This document shows, piece after piece, positions 1 to 5,132 of a stretch of DNA of 7,894 nt. The position numbers and the translations under genes were made by a program. The stretch's first letter is position 1; every line of letters begins with the position of its first letter. Location: positions 1 through 7,894 of the forward strand of contig CAADST010000107.1 of assembly GCA_900751815.1 (NCBI GenBank), given 5' to 3'. The notes under the pieces are model-generated. The model had not been told where the DNA came from and did not search any database. It worked only from the letters and a program-made list of their open reading frames with translations. The stretch comes from Bacilli bacterium (lineage in GTDB: Bacteria; Bacillota_I; Bacilli_A; RF39; UBA660).

Positions 1-459
1 CTAATTAAAGATGAGGGAAAAGGAAAAGTAAGTAGTTTTAAAGAAATATTAAATAATGCTGTTACCAAAGTACAATGCCTTAATTTAGATGGCGGATATA
101 TAATAATTGTATTAGATGATAGTTATGAAAAAGTCGTATCTGTCGAAGGAAAAGGTACCTTAAAAAATATAGATAAAGATATATTATTTCCTTTGGCTCA
201 AAATAATTGGAATGAAATAATGGATTTTGCTAATTCAGTATATGGTAGTAAAGAAGCATTTATTGAAAAATTAAAAAACAATAATGAATTAGTAAAAGAA
301 ATACAAGAATCTTTAAAATTATCAAAAGAAATTGTACAACAACATATTCAAGATAAAACAAATACTAATGAATTAGTTGTTGATTATGTTGAAGAATCTA
401 AAAAAGAATTAGAAGGACCAAAATTAACAAGAAAAAGAACAGATGAAAAAAAGAAATAA
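1..459 (+). CDS. 3' end of an unrecognised lysine-rich protein (5' truncated by window)
   Basis: The frame is open from the first base to the TAA at 457-459, giving 152 visible residues with no start, so the gene begins upstream. A TTG at 193 is an internal leucine rather than a start: there is no ribosome binding site before it and the codons upstream of it look coding. The first 60 or so residues read like a small beta-rich domain (a hydrophobic strand YIIIVLDD, then VVSVEGKGTL). A conserved-looking LFPLAQNNW patch follows. The last 80 residues are charged and helical (SKEAFIEKLKNNNELVKEIQ) and may form a coiled coil, ending in a basic tail rich in lysine and arginine. I see no signal peptide, membrane segment or catalytic motif. 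I do not recognise the family and assign no function. That it is a real gene is well supported by the continuous frame and the terminator that starts at its stop codon. Confidence 0.75.
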   Translation, partial: LIKDEGKGKVSSFKEILNNAVTKVQCLNLDGGYIIIVLDDSYEKVVSVEGKGTLKNIDKDILFPLAQNNWNEIMDFANSVYGSKEAFIEKLKNNNELVKEIQESLKLSKEIVQQHIQDKTNTNELVVDYVEESKKELEGPKLTRKRTDEKKK

Positions 460-485
460 GATACCACAAGGTATCTTATATTTTT
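458..485. terminator. Bidirectional intrinsic terminator between convergent genes
   Basis: AAGATACC (458-465) pairs perfectly with GGTATCTT (470-477) around an ACAA loop, an 8-bp stem. On the plus strand it is followed by a T-run at 481-485. On the minus strand the same hairpin is followed by the complement of the A-rich tail of the upstream gene. The stem overlaps the stop codons of both genes (457-459 plus, 476-478 minus), so one hairpin serves two convergent transcripts. Confidence 0.8.
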
Positions 486-1042
486 GCCATTTCGTTATTA
501 ATAAATTCTTCGTCTTGTTCAATAGCTTTTATAGCAGGTTCAAATAAATAATTTAAATCAACTCCCAGCATTTCTGCTCCAGCTTTAACAACATCTCTAG
601 AACATCCTCTAGCAAATGTCTTATCTTTAAATTTCTTTTTTAAAGTAGCAACCTCCATACCTTGAGCATTTTTACTAGGTCTCATATTAATAAGAGAGGC
701 AATAATTCCTGTTAGTTCATCAGTAGCATATAAAACTTTTTCCATGTAATGCTCAGGCTTTACATCAGTACAAATATTATATCCATGAGACACTACAGCA
801 TGGATAAGTTCATCACTAGCATTAGCATCTTTCAAAAGTTCTACTGCTTTAATACAGTGTTCTTCGGGATACATTTCATAGTCGATGTCATGAAGTAATC
901 CTGCAATACCCCAGAATTCTTCATCATAATTATTAATTCTTGCAAATTCCCTCATTATTGCTTCAACCATTAAACCATGCCTTATATGATAAGGTTCCTT
1001 ATTATACTTTTTTAATAATTCAAATGCTTCTTCTCTATTCAT
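476..1042 (-). CDS. HD-domain phosphohydrolase (HDIG type), 188 aa
   Basis: The protein is a single HD domain of the metal-dependent phosphohydrolase superfamily, which hydrolyses phosphate esters of nucleotides or related compounds. The exact substrate cannot be read from sequence. Metal-binding residues are visible in order: H22 (in HIRHGLMVEAIM), H51-D52 (in LLHDIDYE), H86 (in VVSHGY) and D108 (in YATDELTG). The length fits the stand-alone soluble HD proteins of about 180-190 residues common in Firmicutes. There is no signal peptide or membrane segment, so it is cytoplasmic. The ATG at 1040-1042 is preceded on the minus strand by TGGTGAT with good spacing, which supports the start. The gene is divergent from the deoxyribonucleotidase-like gene at 1126, and both encode putative phosphohydrolases, so a shared role in nucleotide clean-up is conceivable but unproven. 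Confidence 0.9.
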   Translation of the reverse strand: MNREEAFELLKKYNKEPYHIRHGLMVEAIMREFARINNYDEEFWGIAGLLHDIDYEMYPEEHCIKAVELLKDANASDELIHAVVSHGYNICTDVKPEHYMEKVLYATDELTGIIASLINMRPSKNAQGMEVATLKKKFKDKTFARGCSRDVVKAGAEMLGVDLNYLFEPAIKAIEQDEEFINNEMAKI

Positions 1043-1059
1043 AAATAATCACCAATTTA

Positions 1060-1088
1060 ATTTTATCAAAAAATGATTTTAATATCTA
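1060..1088 (-). promoter_or_regulatory. Candidate promoter of the HD-domain gene
   Basis: Read on the minus strand: TAGATA (1083-1088) as the -35 box, a 17-bp spacer, and TAAAAT (1060-1065) as the -10 box with a TGA extension at 1066-1068. The predicted start lies near 1053, giving a leader of about 10 bases that is little more than the ribosome binding site. The boxes are imperfect, but the spacing and extended -10 are good. AT-rich DNA yields chance matches. Confidence 0.4.
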
Positions 1089-1092
1089 TAAT
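1063..1092 (+). promoter_or_regulatory. Candidate promoter of the deoxyribonucleotidase-like gene
   Basis: TTATCA (1063-1068) and a perfect TATAAT (1087-1092) are separated by 18 bp. The predicted start is near 1099. The boxes interleave with those of the divergent HD gene, so the two promoters would exclude each other when occupied. The -35 box matches consensus at only four of six positions. Confidence 0.4.
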
Positions 1093-1125
1093 TTTATGTT
1101 AATATATTTTTAGGAAGTGATAAAA

Positions 1126-1713
1126 TTGAAGCAAACTTTATTATTAGATGTCGATGAAGTAATAGTATTTTCAGGATTTTTAGAGGCTATTAATGATTTT
1201 TTAGGTACTAATTATGTTATTGATGAATTTAGTGAATATTATATTGATAGTGTTGTTATTCCGAGTGATAGAATGGATGAATTTAATGAGTTTTTAAGAA
1301 ATAGAAATTTATATGATTATGCTCCATTATTACCCAATGCGATAGAAGTTATAAAGAAACTAAATGAGGTATATGATATTTATATTTTATCTTCATGTGT
1401 AAATTTTCTAGATGTTGATGGTTCAGGAAGATATTTTGCTGATAAATATAATTTTTTAAGGAAAACTTTACCATTTATAGATCCAGGACATATAATCTTA
1501 ACTAGTGCTAAACATTTATTTGTTGCCGATATTCAAATAGATGATAGAATTAATAATTTTGGTCCTCATGTAAATTTGAAAATATTGTTTCCGTCATATC
1601 ACAATAAAGGGATAACTGATGAAGAGTTAAAAGAAAAAGGAATTATTAGAGCAGGCCTTGATTGGCGAGATGGCTGGAGTAATGTGGAAGAAATATTGCT
1701 TAAAAGGAATTAA
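1126..1713 (+). CDS. HAD-superfamily 5'(3')-deoxyribonucleotidase-like protein (NT5C type), 195 aa
   Basis: This soluble HAD hydrolase is predicted to remove phosphate from (deoxy)nucleoside monophosphates. With the TTG start, motif I is LLLDVDEV with nucleophile D8 and acid/base D10. Motif II is the serine pair in YILSSCV (about 89-90). Motif III is K129 in SAKHLFVAD. Motif IV is the acidic cluster ADIQIDDR (D135, D139, D140). The KHLFVADIQIDDR block and the WRDGWSNVEEIL end are typical of the NT5C family. The usual glycine after the second motif-I aspartate (DxDG) is glutamate here. Start choice: GTG at 1117 lies one base after AGGA, too close. The string AGGAAGTGA at 1112-1120 is a near-consensus Shine-Dalgarno placed correctly for the TTG at 1126. 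Substrate specificity is uncertain, since phage and bacterial relatives differ. Confidence 0.8.
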   Translation: MKQTLLLDVDEVIVFSGFLEAINDFLGTNYVIDEFSEYYIDSVVIPSDRMDEFNEFLRNRNLYDYAPLLPNAIEVIKKLNEVYDIYILSSCVNFLDVDGSGRYFADKYNFLRKTLPFIDPGHIILTSAKHLFVADIQIDDRINNFGPHVNLKILFPSYHNKGITDEELKEKGIIRAGLDWRDGWSNVEEILLKRN

Positions 1714-1723
1714 TTAAAACCTA

Positions 1724-1752
1724 TTTACAAACGATAAATTAAATGGTATTAT
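1724..1752 (+). promoter_or_regulatory. Strong candidate promoter for the small RNA
   Basis: TTTACA (1724-1729), a spacer of exactly 17 bp, then TATTAT (1747-1752) preceded by TGG (extended -10). This is among the best sigma-A-type promoters in the window, and no open reading frame follows it. The predicted start is near 1759. Confidence 0.65.
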
Positions 1753-1758
1753 TTAGTT

Positions 1759-1906
1759 ACTGGTGGATATAATATATATGTAGATATTATATCTACTCCG
1801 GGACTGATAACTCTAGTTTAAATATACTAGTTCTTTCTTGGTTTGAGGTCCCGCCCCGTGTAGGAGCCACGCTCCGCTTCAAAAGGCAACCATTTGGTTG
1901 CTTTTT
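1759..1906 (+). ncRNA. Unidentified structured small RNA, about 148 nt
   Basis: This stretch between two genes has a promoter at its left end, a strong hairpin terminator at its right end, no plausible reading frame, and the most GC-rich patch of the window (about 1848-1877) in otherwise AT-rich DNA. In AT-rich genomes such islands commonly mark structured RNA. Helices found by eye are: a long 5' hairpin with 1762-1775 pairing 1784-1797 (14 bp, two G-U pairs); CGGGAC (1799-1804) with GTCCCG (1848-1853), enclosing a hairpin CTAGT/ACTAG (1813-1817/1826-1830) and a pyrimidine-rich single strand (about 1831-1839); GGAGC/GCTCC (1863-1867/1871-1875); and the terminator. The segment 1855-1858 (CCCG) could compete for 1799-1802, giving an alternative fold. 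The C-rich unpaired stretch around 1854-1857 could pair with Shine-Dalgarno sequences, as in known C-rich Firmicutes sRNAs. I looked for 6S, SRP, T-box and tmRNA signatures and did not find a convincing match. Function is unknown. Confidence 0.6.
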
Positions 1907-1909
1907 GAA
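1878..1909 (+). terminator. Intrinsic terminator of the small RNA
   Basis: 1878-1891 pairs with 1896-1909 around an ATTT loop, giving 14 bp with one G-U pair. The core is GGCAACC/GGTTGC, followed by TTTTT at 1902-1906. It would end the small RNA, and also any read-through from the deoxyribonucleotidase-like gene, which has no terminator of its own. The next gene has a separate promoter just downstream. Confidence 0.75.
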
Positions 1910-1918
1910 TTAAAATGC

Positions 1919-1946
1919 TTGTATTATTTTTTTTATTTGTTATAAT
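1919..1946 (+). promoter_or_regulatory. Promoter of the small acidic protein gene
   Basis: TATAAT (1941-1946) is preceded by TGT (extended -10), with a weak -35 TTGTAT (1919-1924) at 16 bp. The predicted start near 1953 leaves a leader of about 17 bases containing GGAGG at 1961-1965. This makes the downstream gene independent of the small RNA, which argues against a riboswitch arrangement. Confidence 0.55.
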
Positions 1947-1969
1947 AATAGTCATTAGATGGAGGTATT

Positions 1970-2335
1970 ATGGAAGTAAAAACATTTATTGAAAAAAAGA
2001 AAGCATATAATCCAGTTATACCAGAAATAAGTGAAGTGGAAAGTAGGAATCCTGAACTTGTAGAAGACGATGGAAAAACTATTGGATTTAGGTATTTTGA
2101 TCAAGATACTAAAGGAGAAAAATTCAATTATTCATCGTGGGTATATTTTGGAGAAATACTAACTATTGATGATATTAAAGCTCAATATAAAAATGTTGAT
2201 GTTTTAATTGCTAATTTGGAAAATAACGGAATACATACTTTATGTAAAACTACTCCAGGTTATTTTATGACTATGGGTGATGATGATATGACTTATGAAG
2301 AATATAAGCTTCAATTTAAATCAAGAACTCGTTAA
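1970..2335 (+). CDS. Unrecognised small acidic protein, 121 aa
   Basis: ATG at 1970 follows GGAGG at 1961-1965 and an extended -10 promoter. The gene ends in its own hairpin terminator, so it is a well-bounded single-gene unit. The protein is hydrophilic and rich in Asp and Glu, with aromatic patches (IGFRYFDQDTKGEKFNYSSW, about 39-58). A central helical stretch (TIDDIKAQYKN) precedes a strand VDVLIANLENNGIHTLCKT. Near the end an acidic loop MGDDDMTYEEY could bind a metal, but that is speculation. There is no signal peptide, membrane segment or familiar catalytic motif, so it is probably cytoplasmic. I do not recognise the family. Its position directly after the small RNA gene may be chance. 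Confidence 0.8.
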   Translation: MEVKTFIEKKKAYNPVIPEISEVESRNPELVEDDGKTIGFRYFDQDTKGEKFNYSSWVYFGEILTIDDIKAQYKNVDVLIANLENNGIHTLCKTTPGYFMTMGDDDMTYEEYKLQFKSRTR

Positions 2336-2348
2336 ATGAGCGTCTAGT

Positions 2349-2384
2349 AAGGTCAAGAGAGTATAATTCTCTTGACTTTATTTT
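2349..2384 (+). terminator. Intrinsic terminator after the small acidic protein gene
   Basis: GTCAAGAGA (2352-2360) pairs with TCTCTTGAC (2368-2376) around a 7-base loop. The stem extends outward by G-U and A-T pairs to 2349/2379, and TTTATTTT follows. The descending arm contains the -35 box of the next promoter. Confidence 0.8.
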
Positions 2385-2400
2385 GATTTTACCTTATAAA
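2372..2400 (+). promoter_or_regulatory. corA promoter embedded in the upstream terminator
   Basis: TTGACT (2372-2377), a spacer of exactly 17 bp, and TATAAA (2395-2400). The -35 box is the closing part of the preceding terminator stem. The predicted start near 2407 leaves a leader of about 12 bases carrying AGAGGTG. Confidence 0.65.
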
Positions 2401-2418
2401 AATGGTAGAGGTGTAATG

Positions 2419-3345
2419 ATGATTAGTATTTTAAAGAGTAAAAAAAATAGTAGCGATTTAGAAAAATGTAGTAAAATAGAAAAAAATACTTGGATTAATT
2501 TAGTAAAGCCTAGTGAGGAAGAAATAAAAAAGGTGGCTGATGCGTTAAAAATTGAGACTAATATTATATCTCAAGTACTTGTAGAAAAAGAATTGCCTAG
2601 AGTAAAGAGATTAGATAATGCTACATTAATAGTAGTGGATGTTCCTTTTATGAAAGATACAAGTATTAAGAATAAATATGTTACATATCCTTTGGGAATT
2701 ATTGTGAGTAATACTTGTATTACTACTGTATCTTTAGTTGAACATGATTTTTTAAATAGTATGGAAGATATCAATACATTTGAAATAAATAAATTATTAA
2801 TTGAAATTTTATTGAAATCCGCTCAAAGTTATTTGATAACTTTGGAATCTATTGATGAAGATATTGTAAGAATTGAAAATAATACTTATAAAGCAACAGA
2901 TAATAAACAATTACTTAATTTTTTAAATATTCAAAAAACATTGGTTTATTTCATTACCAGTTTACATGCTAATGGAATGGTACTCGAAAAATTACAAAAG
3001 GAAAATATGCTAGATTTTAGTAAGGAAGAAGCAATGTTACTAGAAGATGCTACTCTTGAAAATAAACAAAGCATTGAAACAAGTACTGTTTATAGAGAAA
3101 TTTTATCATCAACAATGGATACTTATAGTTCAATAATTTCTAATAATTTAAATGTTTTAATGAAATTTTTAACCGGTATTACTATTGTATTTTCCGTACC
3201 AACAATGATTGCATCTTTCTTAGGTATGAATGTTCCTCTTGGAGAACTTGGAAAAAATCCTGCATCATTTGCTTTAATTATTTTAATATCCTTAATAATA
3301 TCCTTATGCATTGCCTGGTGGCTTAAGAAGAAAAATATGCTTTAA
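2419..3345 (+). CDS. corA: CorA-family magnesium/divalent metal transporter, 308 aa
   Basis: This is a member of the CorA (MIT) superfamily, whose pentameric channels in the cytoplasmic membrane take up Mg2+ and sometimes Co2+ or Ni2+. The first 245 or so residues are the soluble domain, with a long helical part (about 120-240) that leads into the stalk. Transmembrane helix 1 is about 248-268 and ends in the signature GMN at 269-271 (SFLGMNVPLG), the ion selectivity loop. Helix 2 is about 283-302, followed by the basic tail KKKNML. This two-helix C-terminal layout and the length are normal for the family. Start: an in-frame ATT codon at 2383 and the codons after it lie upstream of the inferred transcription start, so they are unlikely to be translated. 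ATG at 2416 or 2419 follows AGAGGTG, and 2419 has the better spacing. It is a single-gene unit with its own promoter and a terminator after it. Confidence 0.92.
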   Translation: MISILKSKKNSSDLEKCSKIEKNTWINLVKPSEEEIKKVADALKIETNIISQVLVEKELPRVKRLDNATLIVVDVPFMKDTSIKNKYVTYPLGIIVSNTCITTVSLVEHDFLNSMEDINTFEINKLLIEILLKSAQSYLITLESIDEDIVRIENNTYKATDNKQLLNFLNIQKTLVYFITSLHANGMVLEKLQKENMLDFSKEEAMLLEDATLENKQSIETSTVYREILSSTMDTYSSIISNNLNVLMKFLTGITIVFSVPTMIASFLGMNVPLGELGKNPASFALIILISLIISLCIAWWLKKKNML

Positions 3346-3347
3346 TT

Positions 3348-3368
3348 GACACATAAAAGTGTCTTTTT
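3348..3368 (+). terminator. Short-stem intrinsic terminator after corA
   Basis: GACAC (3348-3352) pairs with GTGTC (3359-3363), loop ATAAAA, followed by TTTTT (3364-3368). The stem is only 5 bp, so it may be a partial terminator. Confidence 0.6.
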
Positions 3369-3379
3369 ATTTGAAAATC

Positions 3380-3409
3380 TTTATAAAATACTAACTTTTA
3401 TTGTATAAT
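3380..3409 (+). promoter_or_regulatory. Candidate promoter of the Na+/Ca2+ exchanger gene
   Basis: A perfect TATAAT (3404-3409) with a weak -35 TTTATA (3380-3385) at 18 bp. The predicted start near 3416 gives a leader of about 12 bases with GGTGG before the ATG at 3428. Confidence 0.45.
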
Positions 3410-3427
3410 AAAGATAATGGTGGTTGT

Positions 3428-4384
3428 ATGCAAGCGATATATTTAATAATTGGTTTTGTTATAATCATTAAAGCATCAGATTTTTTAGTTGATGCAGCAT
3501 CTTCACTTGCCTTAAAATGGCATGTTCCAAAAATGCTTATTGCCCTAACAATTGTTGCATTTGGTACCTGTGCACCAGAGATTGCTATATCTTTTCGGAG
3601 TGTTGCTACTGGTGATGGCGAAATGGCTTTTGCCAATATTGTTGGCAGTTGTGTTGTCAATGTCTTTTTAATTATTGGCATTGCTGCTTTTGTAAGATCA
3701 ATTAAAGTTAAACATGCAACAATTAAAAAAGAATTACCACTTTTACTAATTATAACTACAGTATTTTCAATCCTTATGCTTGATAGTATCTTTAATCCCT
3801 ATACAGATGATACTTTTTCCAGAACCGATGCTGTAATATTAATTTTACTGTTTTTATTATTTGTTGTTTATTTGGTTCAAATGTTATTTAAAAAAAGTAA
3901 TGAACAAGATAGTGGTACCCAAGAAATTAAATATGGTCCCATTTTATCAGTTGTTTTATTAGTTGTATCAATTATTTTAATAATTTATAGTAGTGATTTA
4001 ATTATTAATGCCGCACAGAATATTGCACAGAGGCTTAACATTAGTGAAAAAGTAATAACGATGTTTGCAATAGTTGTTGGAACTAGTCTTCCAGAGATGG
4101 TAATGACTGTTACTAGTGCTAAAAAAGGCGAGTATGATATGGCTATTGGAAATATTATTGGTACTAATATATTTAATATTTGTATTGTTTTAGGTCTTCC
4201 TGTATTAATTTATGGTAATGTAGTACTAACAGGATTTGGTATAGTTGATATTATTGCCACATTCCTATCTTCATTCATGTTATTCATATTCGCTCGAAGC
4301 GAAAAAACAATTGATAAAAAAGAAGCGATTGTTATGCTTGCTATATTTGCTATTTATTATATATATTTATTAGTAGAAATTTAG
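3428..4384 (+). CDS. CaCA-family calcium/sodium antiporter (YrbG-like), 318 aa
   Basis: This integral membrane exchanger is predicted to move Ca2+ against Na+ (or K+/H+) across the cytoplasmic membrane. The two inverted alpha repeats that define the family are both present. Alpha-1 has GTCAPE at 46-51, with the ion-binding glutamate E51, and NIVGSCVVN at 70-78. Alpha-2 has GTSLPE at 218-223, with E223, and NIIGTNIFN at 242-250. About ten hydrophobic segments cover the chain, with a short charged loop near 155-170 between the halves. The length is normal for YrbG-type proteins. The ATG at 3428 is preferred over an upstream in-frame TTG at 3401 because GGTGG (3419-3423) is correctly spaced, and 3401 overlaps the -10 region. 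It follows corA, giving two neighbouring divalent cation transporters with separate promoters, perhaps for Mg2+/Ca2+ balance. Confidence 0.92.
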   Translation: MQAIYLIIGFVIIIKASDFLVDAASSLALKWHVPKMLIALTIVAFGTCAPEIAISFRSVATGDGEMAFANIVGSCVVNVFLIIGIAAFVRSIKVKHATIKKELPLLLIITTVFSILMLDSIFNPYTDDTFSRTDAVILILLFLLFVVYLVQMLFKKSNEQDSGTQEIKYGPILSVVLLVVSIILIIYSSDLIINAAQNIAQRLNISEKVITMFAIVVGTSLPEMVMTVTSAKKGEYDMAIGNIIGTNIFNICIVLGLPVLIYGNVVLTGFGIVDIIATFLSSFMLFIFARSEKTIDKKEAIVMLAIFAIYYIYLLVEI

Positions 4385-4388
4385 AATA

Positions 4389-4405
4389 TTCGACAAAAAT
4401 CGACA
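4389..4405. promoter_or_regulatory. Tandem Spo0A-box-like repeats upstream of rlmB-sigH
   Basis: TTCGACA (4389-4395) and ATCGACA (4399-4405) are direct repeats exactly 10 bp apart. On the minus strand they read TGTCGAT-TTT-TGTCGAA. Known Spo0A boxes are TGTCGAA, and tandem boxes with 3-bp gaps are bound by Spo0A dimers. They lie about 34-50 bases upstream of the predicted rlmB transcription start, where an activator or repressor could act. No inverted repeat is strong enough to make this a terminator. Spo0A binding is inference; another regulator with a CGACA half-site is possible. Confidence 0.4.
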
Positions 4406-4423
4406 TTATTTTTAAATAAACTA

Positions 4424-4432
4424 TGTTATAAT
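4424..4432 (+). promoter_or_regulatory. Extended -10 promoter of the rlmB-sigma factor operon
   Basis: TGT followed by a perfect TATAAT (4427-4432), with no good -35 box at 16-18 bp. TCGACA (4400-4405) resembles TTGACA but is 21 bp away. That arrangement recalls the Spo0A-activated spoIIG promoter of Bacillus, where over-spaced boxes need the activator. The predicted start is near 4439. Confidence 0.6.
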
Positions 4433-4454
4433 AGAAAACAAAAGCGAGGTAGTT

Positions 4455-5132
4455 ATGAAAGTATTTGGAAAAAATGTTTTAAAAGAAACTAAACTAAATG
4501 ATATTAGGAAAGTTTATACATCCAGAATAGAAATTATAGAATATTGCGAAAAAAACAATATTAAATATGAAAAAGTTACTAATGATTATTTAAATAAACT
4601 TGTTAAAGGTAATCATCAAGGAATTGTAATAGATGTAAATGATTATAAATATTATAGTTTAAATGACATTGAAGGGGATTTTTTAGTTATATTAGATCAT
4701 TTAGAAGATCCTCATAATTTTGGAGCAATAATTAGAACTTGTGCTGCTGCGGGAATAACATCGATAATTATTCCTAAAGATCGAGCAGTTAAAATTACCG
4801 ATACTGTTGTTAAAACTAGTGCAGGTACAATTAATAAAATAAAAATTATTATGGTTAGCAATTTAGTTGAGGCTATAAAGAAGCTAAAAAAGTTAGGATA
4901 TTTTATTTATGGTGCTGATGCAACTGGAGAAAATTATCAAACAATAGATTTTAGTGGTAAAAAAGTTTTAATTATTGGTAATGAAGGAAAAGGAATTAGT
5001 CCTTTAGTTAAAAAAAATTGTGATTTTTTAATAAGTATTCCACTGAATAATAATGTGGAAAGTTTAAATGCCTCAGTTGCTGCAGGCATTCTCATCTATG
5101 CGGGGTATCAAAATGATAGAAAACGACTATGA
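4455..5132 (+). CDS. rlmB: 23S rRNA 2'-O-methyltransferase RlmB (SpoU/TrmH family), 225 aa
   Basis: This SPOUT-class enzyme uses S-adenosylmethionine to methylate the ribose of a guanosine in 23S rRNA (G2251 in E. coli numbering). Residues 1-70 or so form the small substrate-binding domain, including VKGNHQGIV at 50-58, which is typical of RlmB. The catalytic SpoU domain follows. Motif 1 is DPHNFGAIIRT with N88 and R94. Motif 2 is IGNEGKGIS (174-182) and motif 3 is IPLNNNVESLNAS (195-207), with S203, L204 and N205. These form the trefoil-knot cofactor site. It is slightly shorter than the Bacillus and E. coli proteins (243-249 residues), with loss mostly at the N-terminus. The ATG at 4455 follows GAGGT at 4446-4450. 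The 3' end overlaps the sigma-factor gene by 20 bases. Assignment to RlmB rather than another TrmH paralogue rests on the N-terminal domain and on the Bacillus-like neighbourhood. Confidence 0.88.
   Translation: MKVFGKNVLKETKLNDIRKVYTSRIEIIEYCEKNNIKYEKVTNDYLNKLVKGNHQGIVIDVNDYKYYSLNDIEGDFLVILDHLEDPHNFGAIIRTCAAAGITSIIIPKDRAVKITDTVVKTSAGTINKIKIIMVSNLVEAIKKLKKLGYFIYGADATGENYQTIDFSGKKVLIIGNEGKGISPLVKKNCDFLISIPLNNNVESLNASVAAGILIYAGYQNDRKRL

Noticed and set aside
141..147. A TGTCGAA (perfect 0A-box sequence)
   Set aside because: It lies alone inside a coding region with no second phased box and no promoter nearby; about one chance copy is expected.
1759..1906. 6S RNA, T-box leader, SRP RNA or tmRNA
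   Set aside because: There is no long rod with a central bubble, no GGGTGG-ACCGCG-type T-box element, no SRP apical loop sequence and no tRNA-like ends. A short CTGATA similarity to 6S RNA is too weak.
2571..2774. Antisense open frame within corA
   Set aside because: It opposes a gene with clear family motifs, has no ribosome binding site, and its composition fits a shadow of the AT-rich coding strand.
3123..3311. Antisense open frame over the CorA membrane region
   Set aside because: It has no start signals and overlaps the conserved GMN region of corA.
3346..3351. TTGACA as a -35 box for the exchanger gene
   Set aside because: No -10-like hexamer occurs 16-18 bp downstream; it is part of the corA terminator.
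3391..3681. Antisense open frame over the exchanger alpha-1 repeat
   Set aside because: It is fully covered by a well-supported CaCA gene and has no ribosome binding site.
4389..4415. Intrinsic terminator after the exchanger gene
   Set aside because: Only a 4-bp TCGA/TCGA stem can form. The feature is a direct repeat rather than an inverted repeat, so I see no convincing terminator for that gene.
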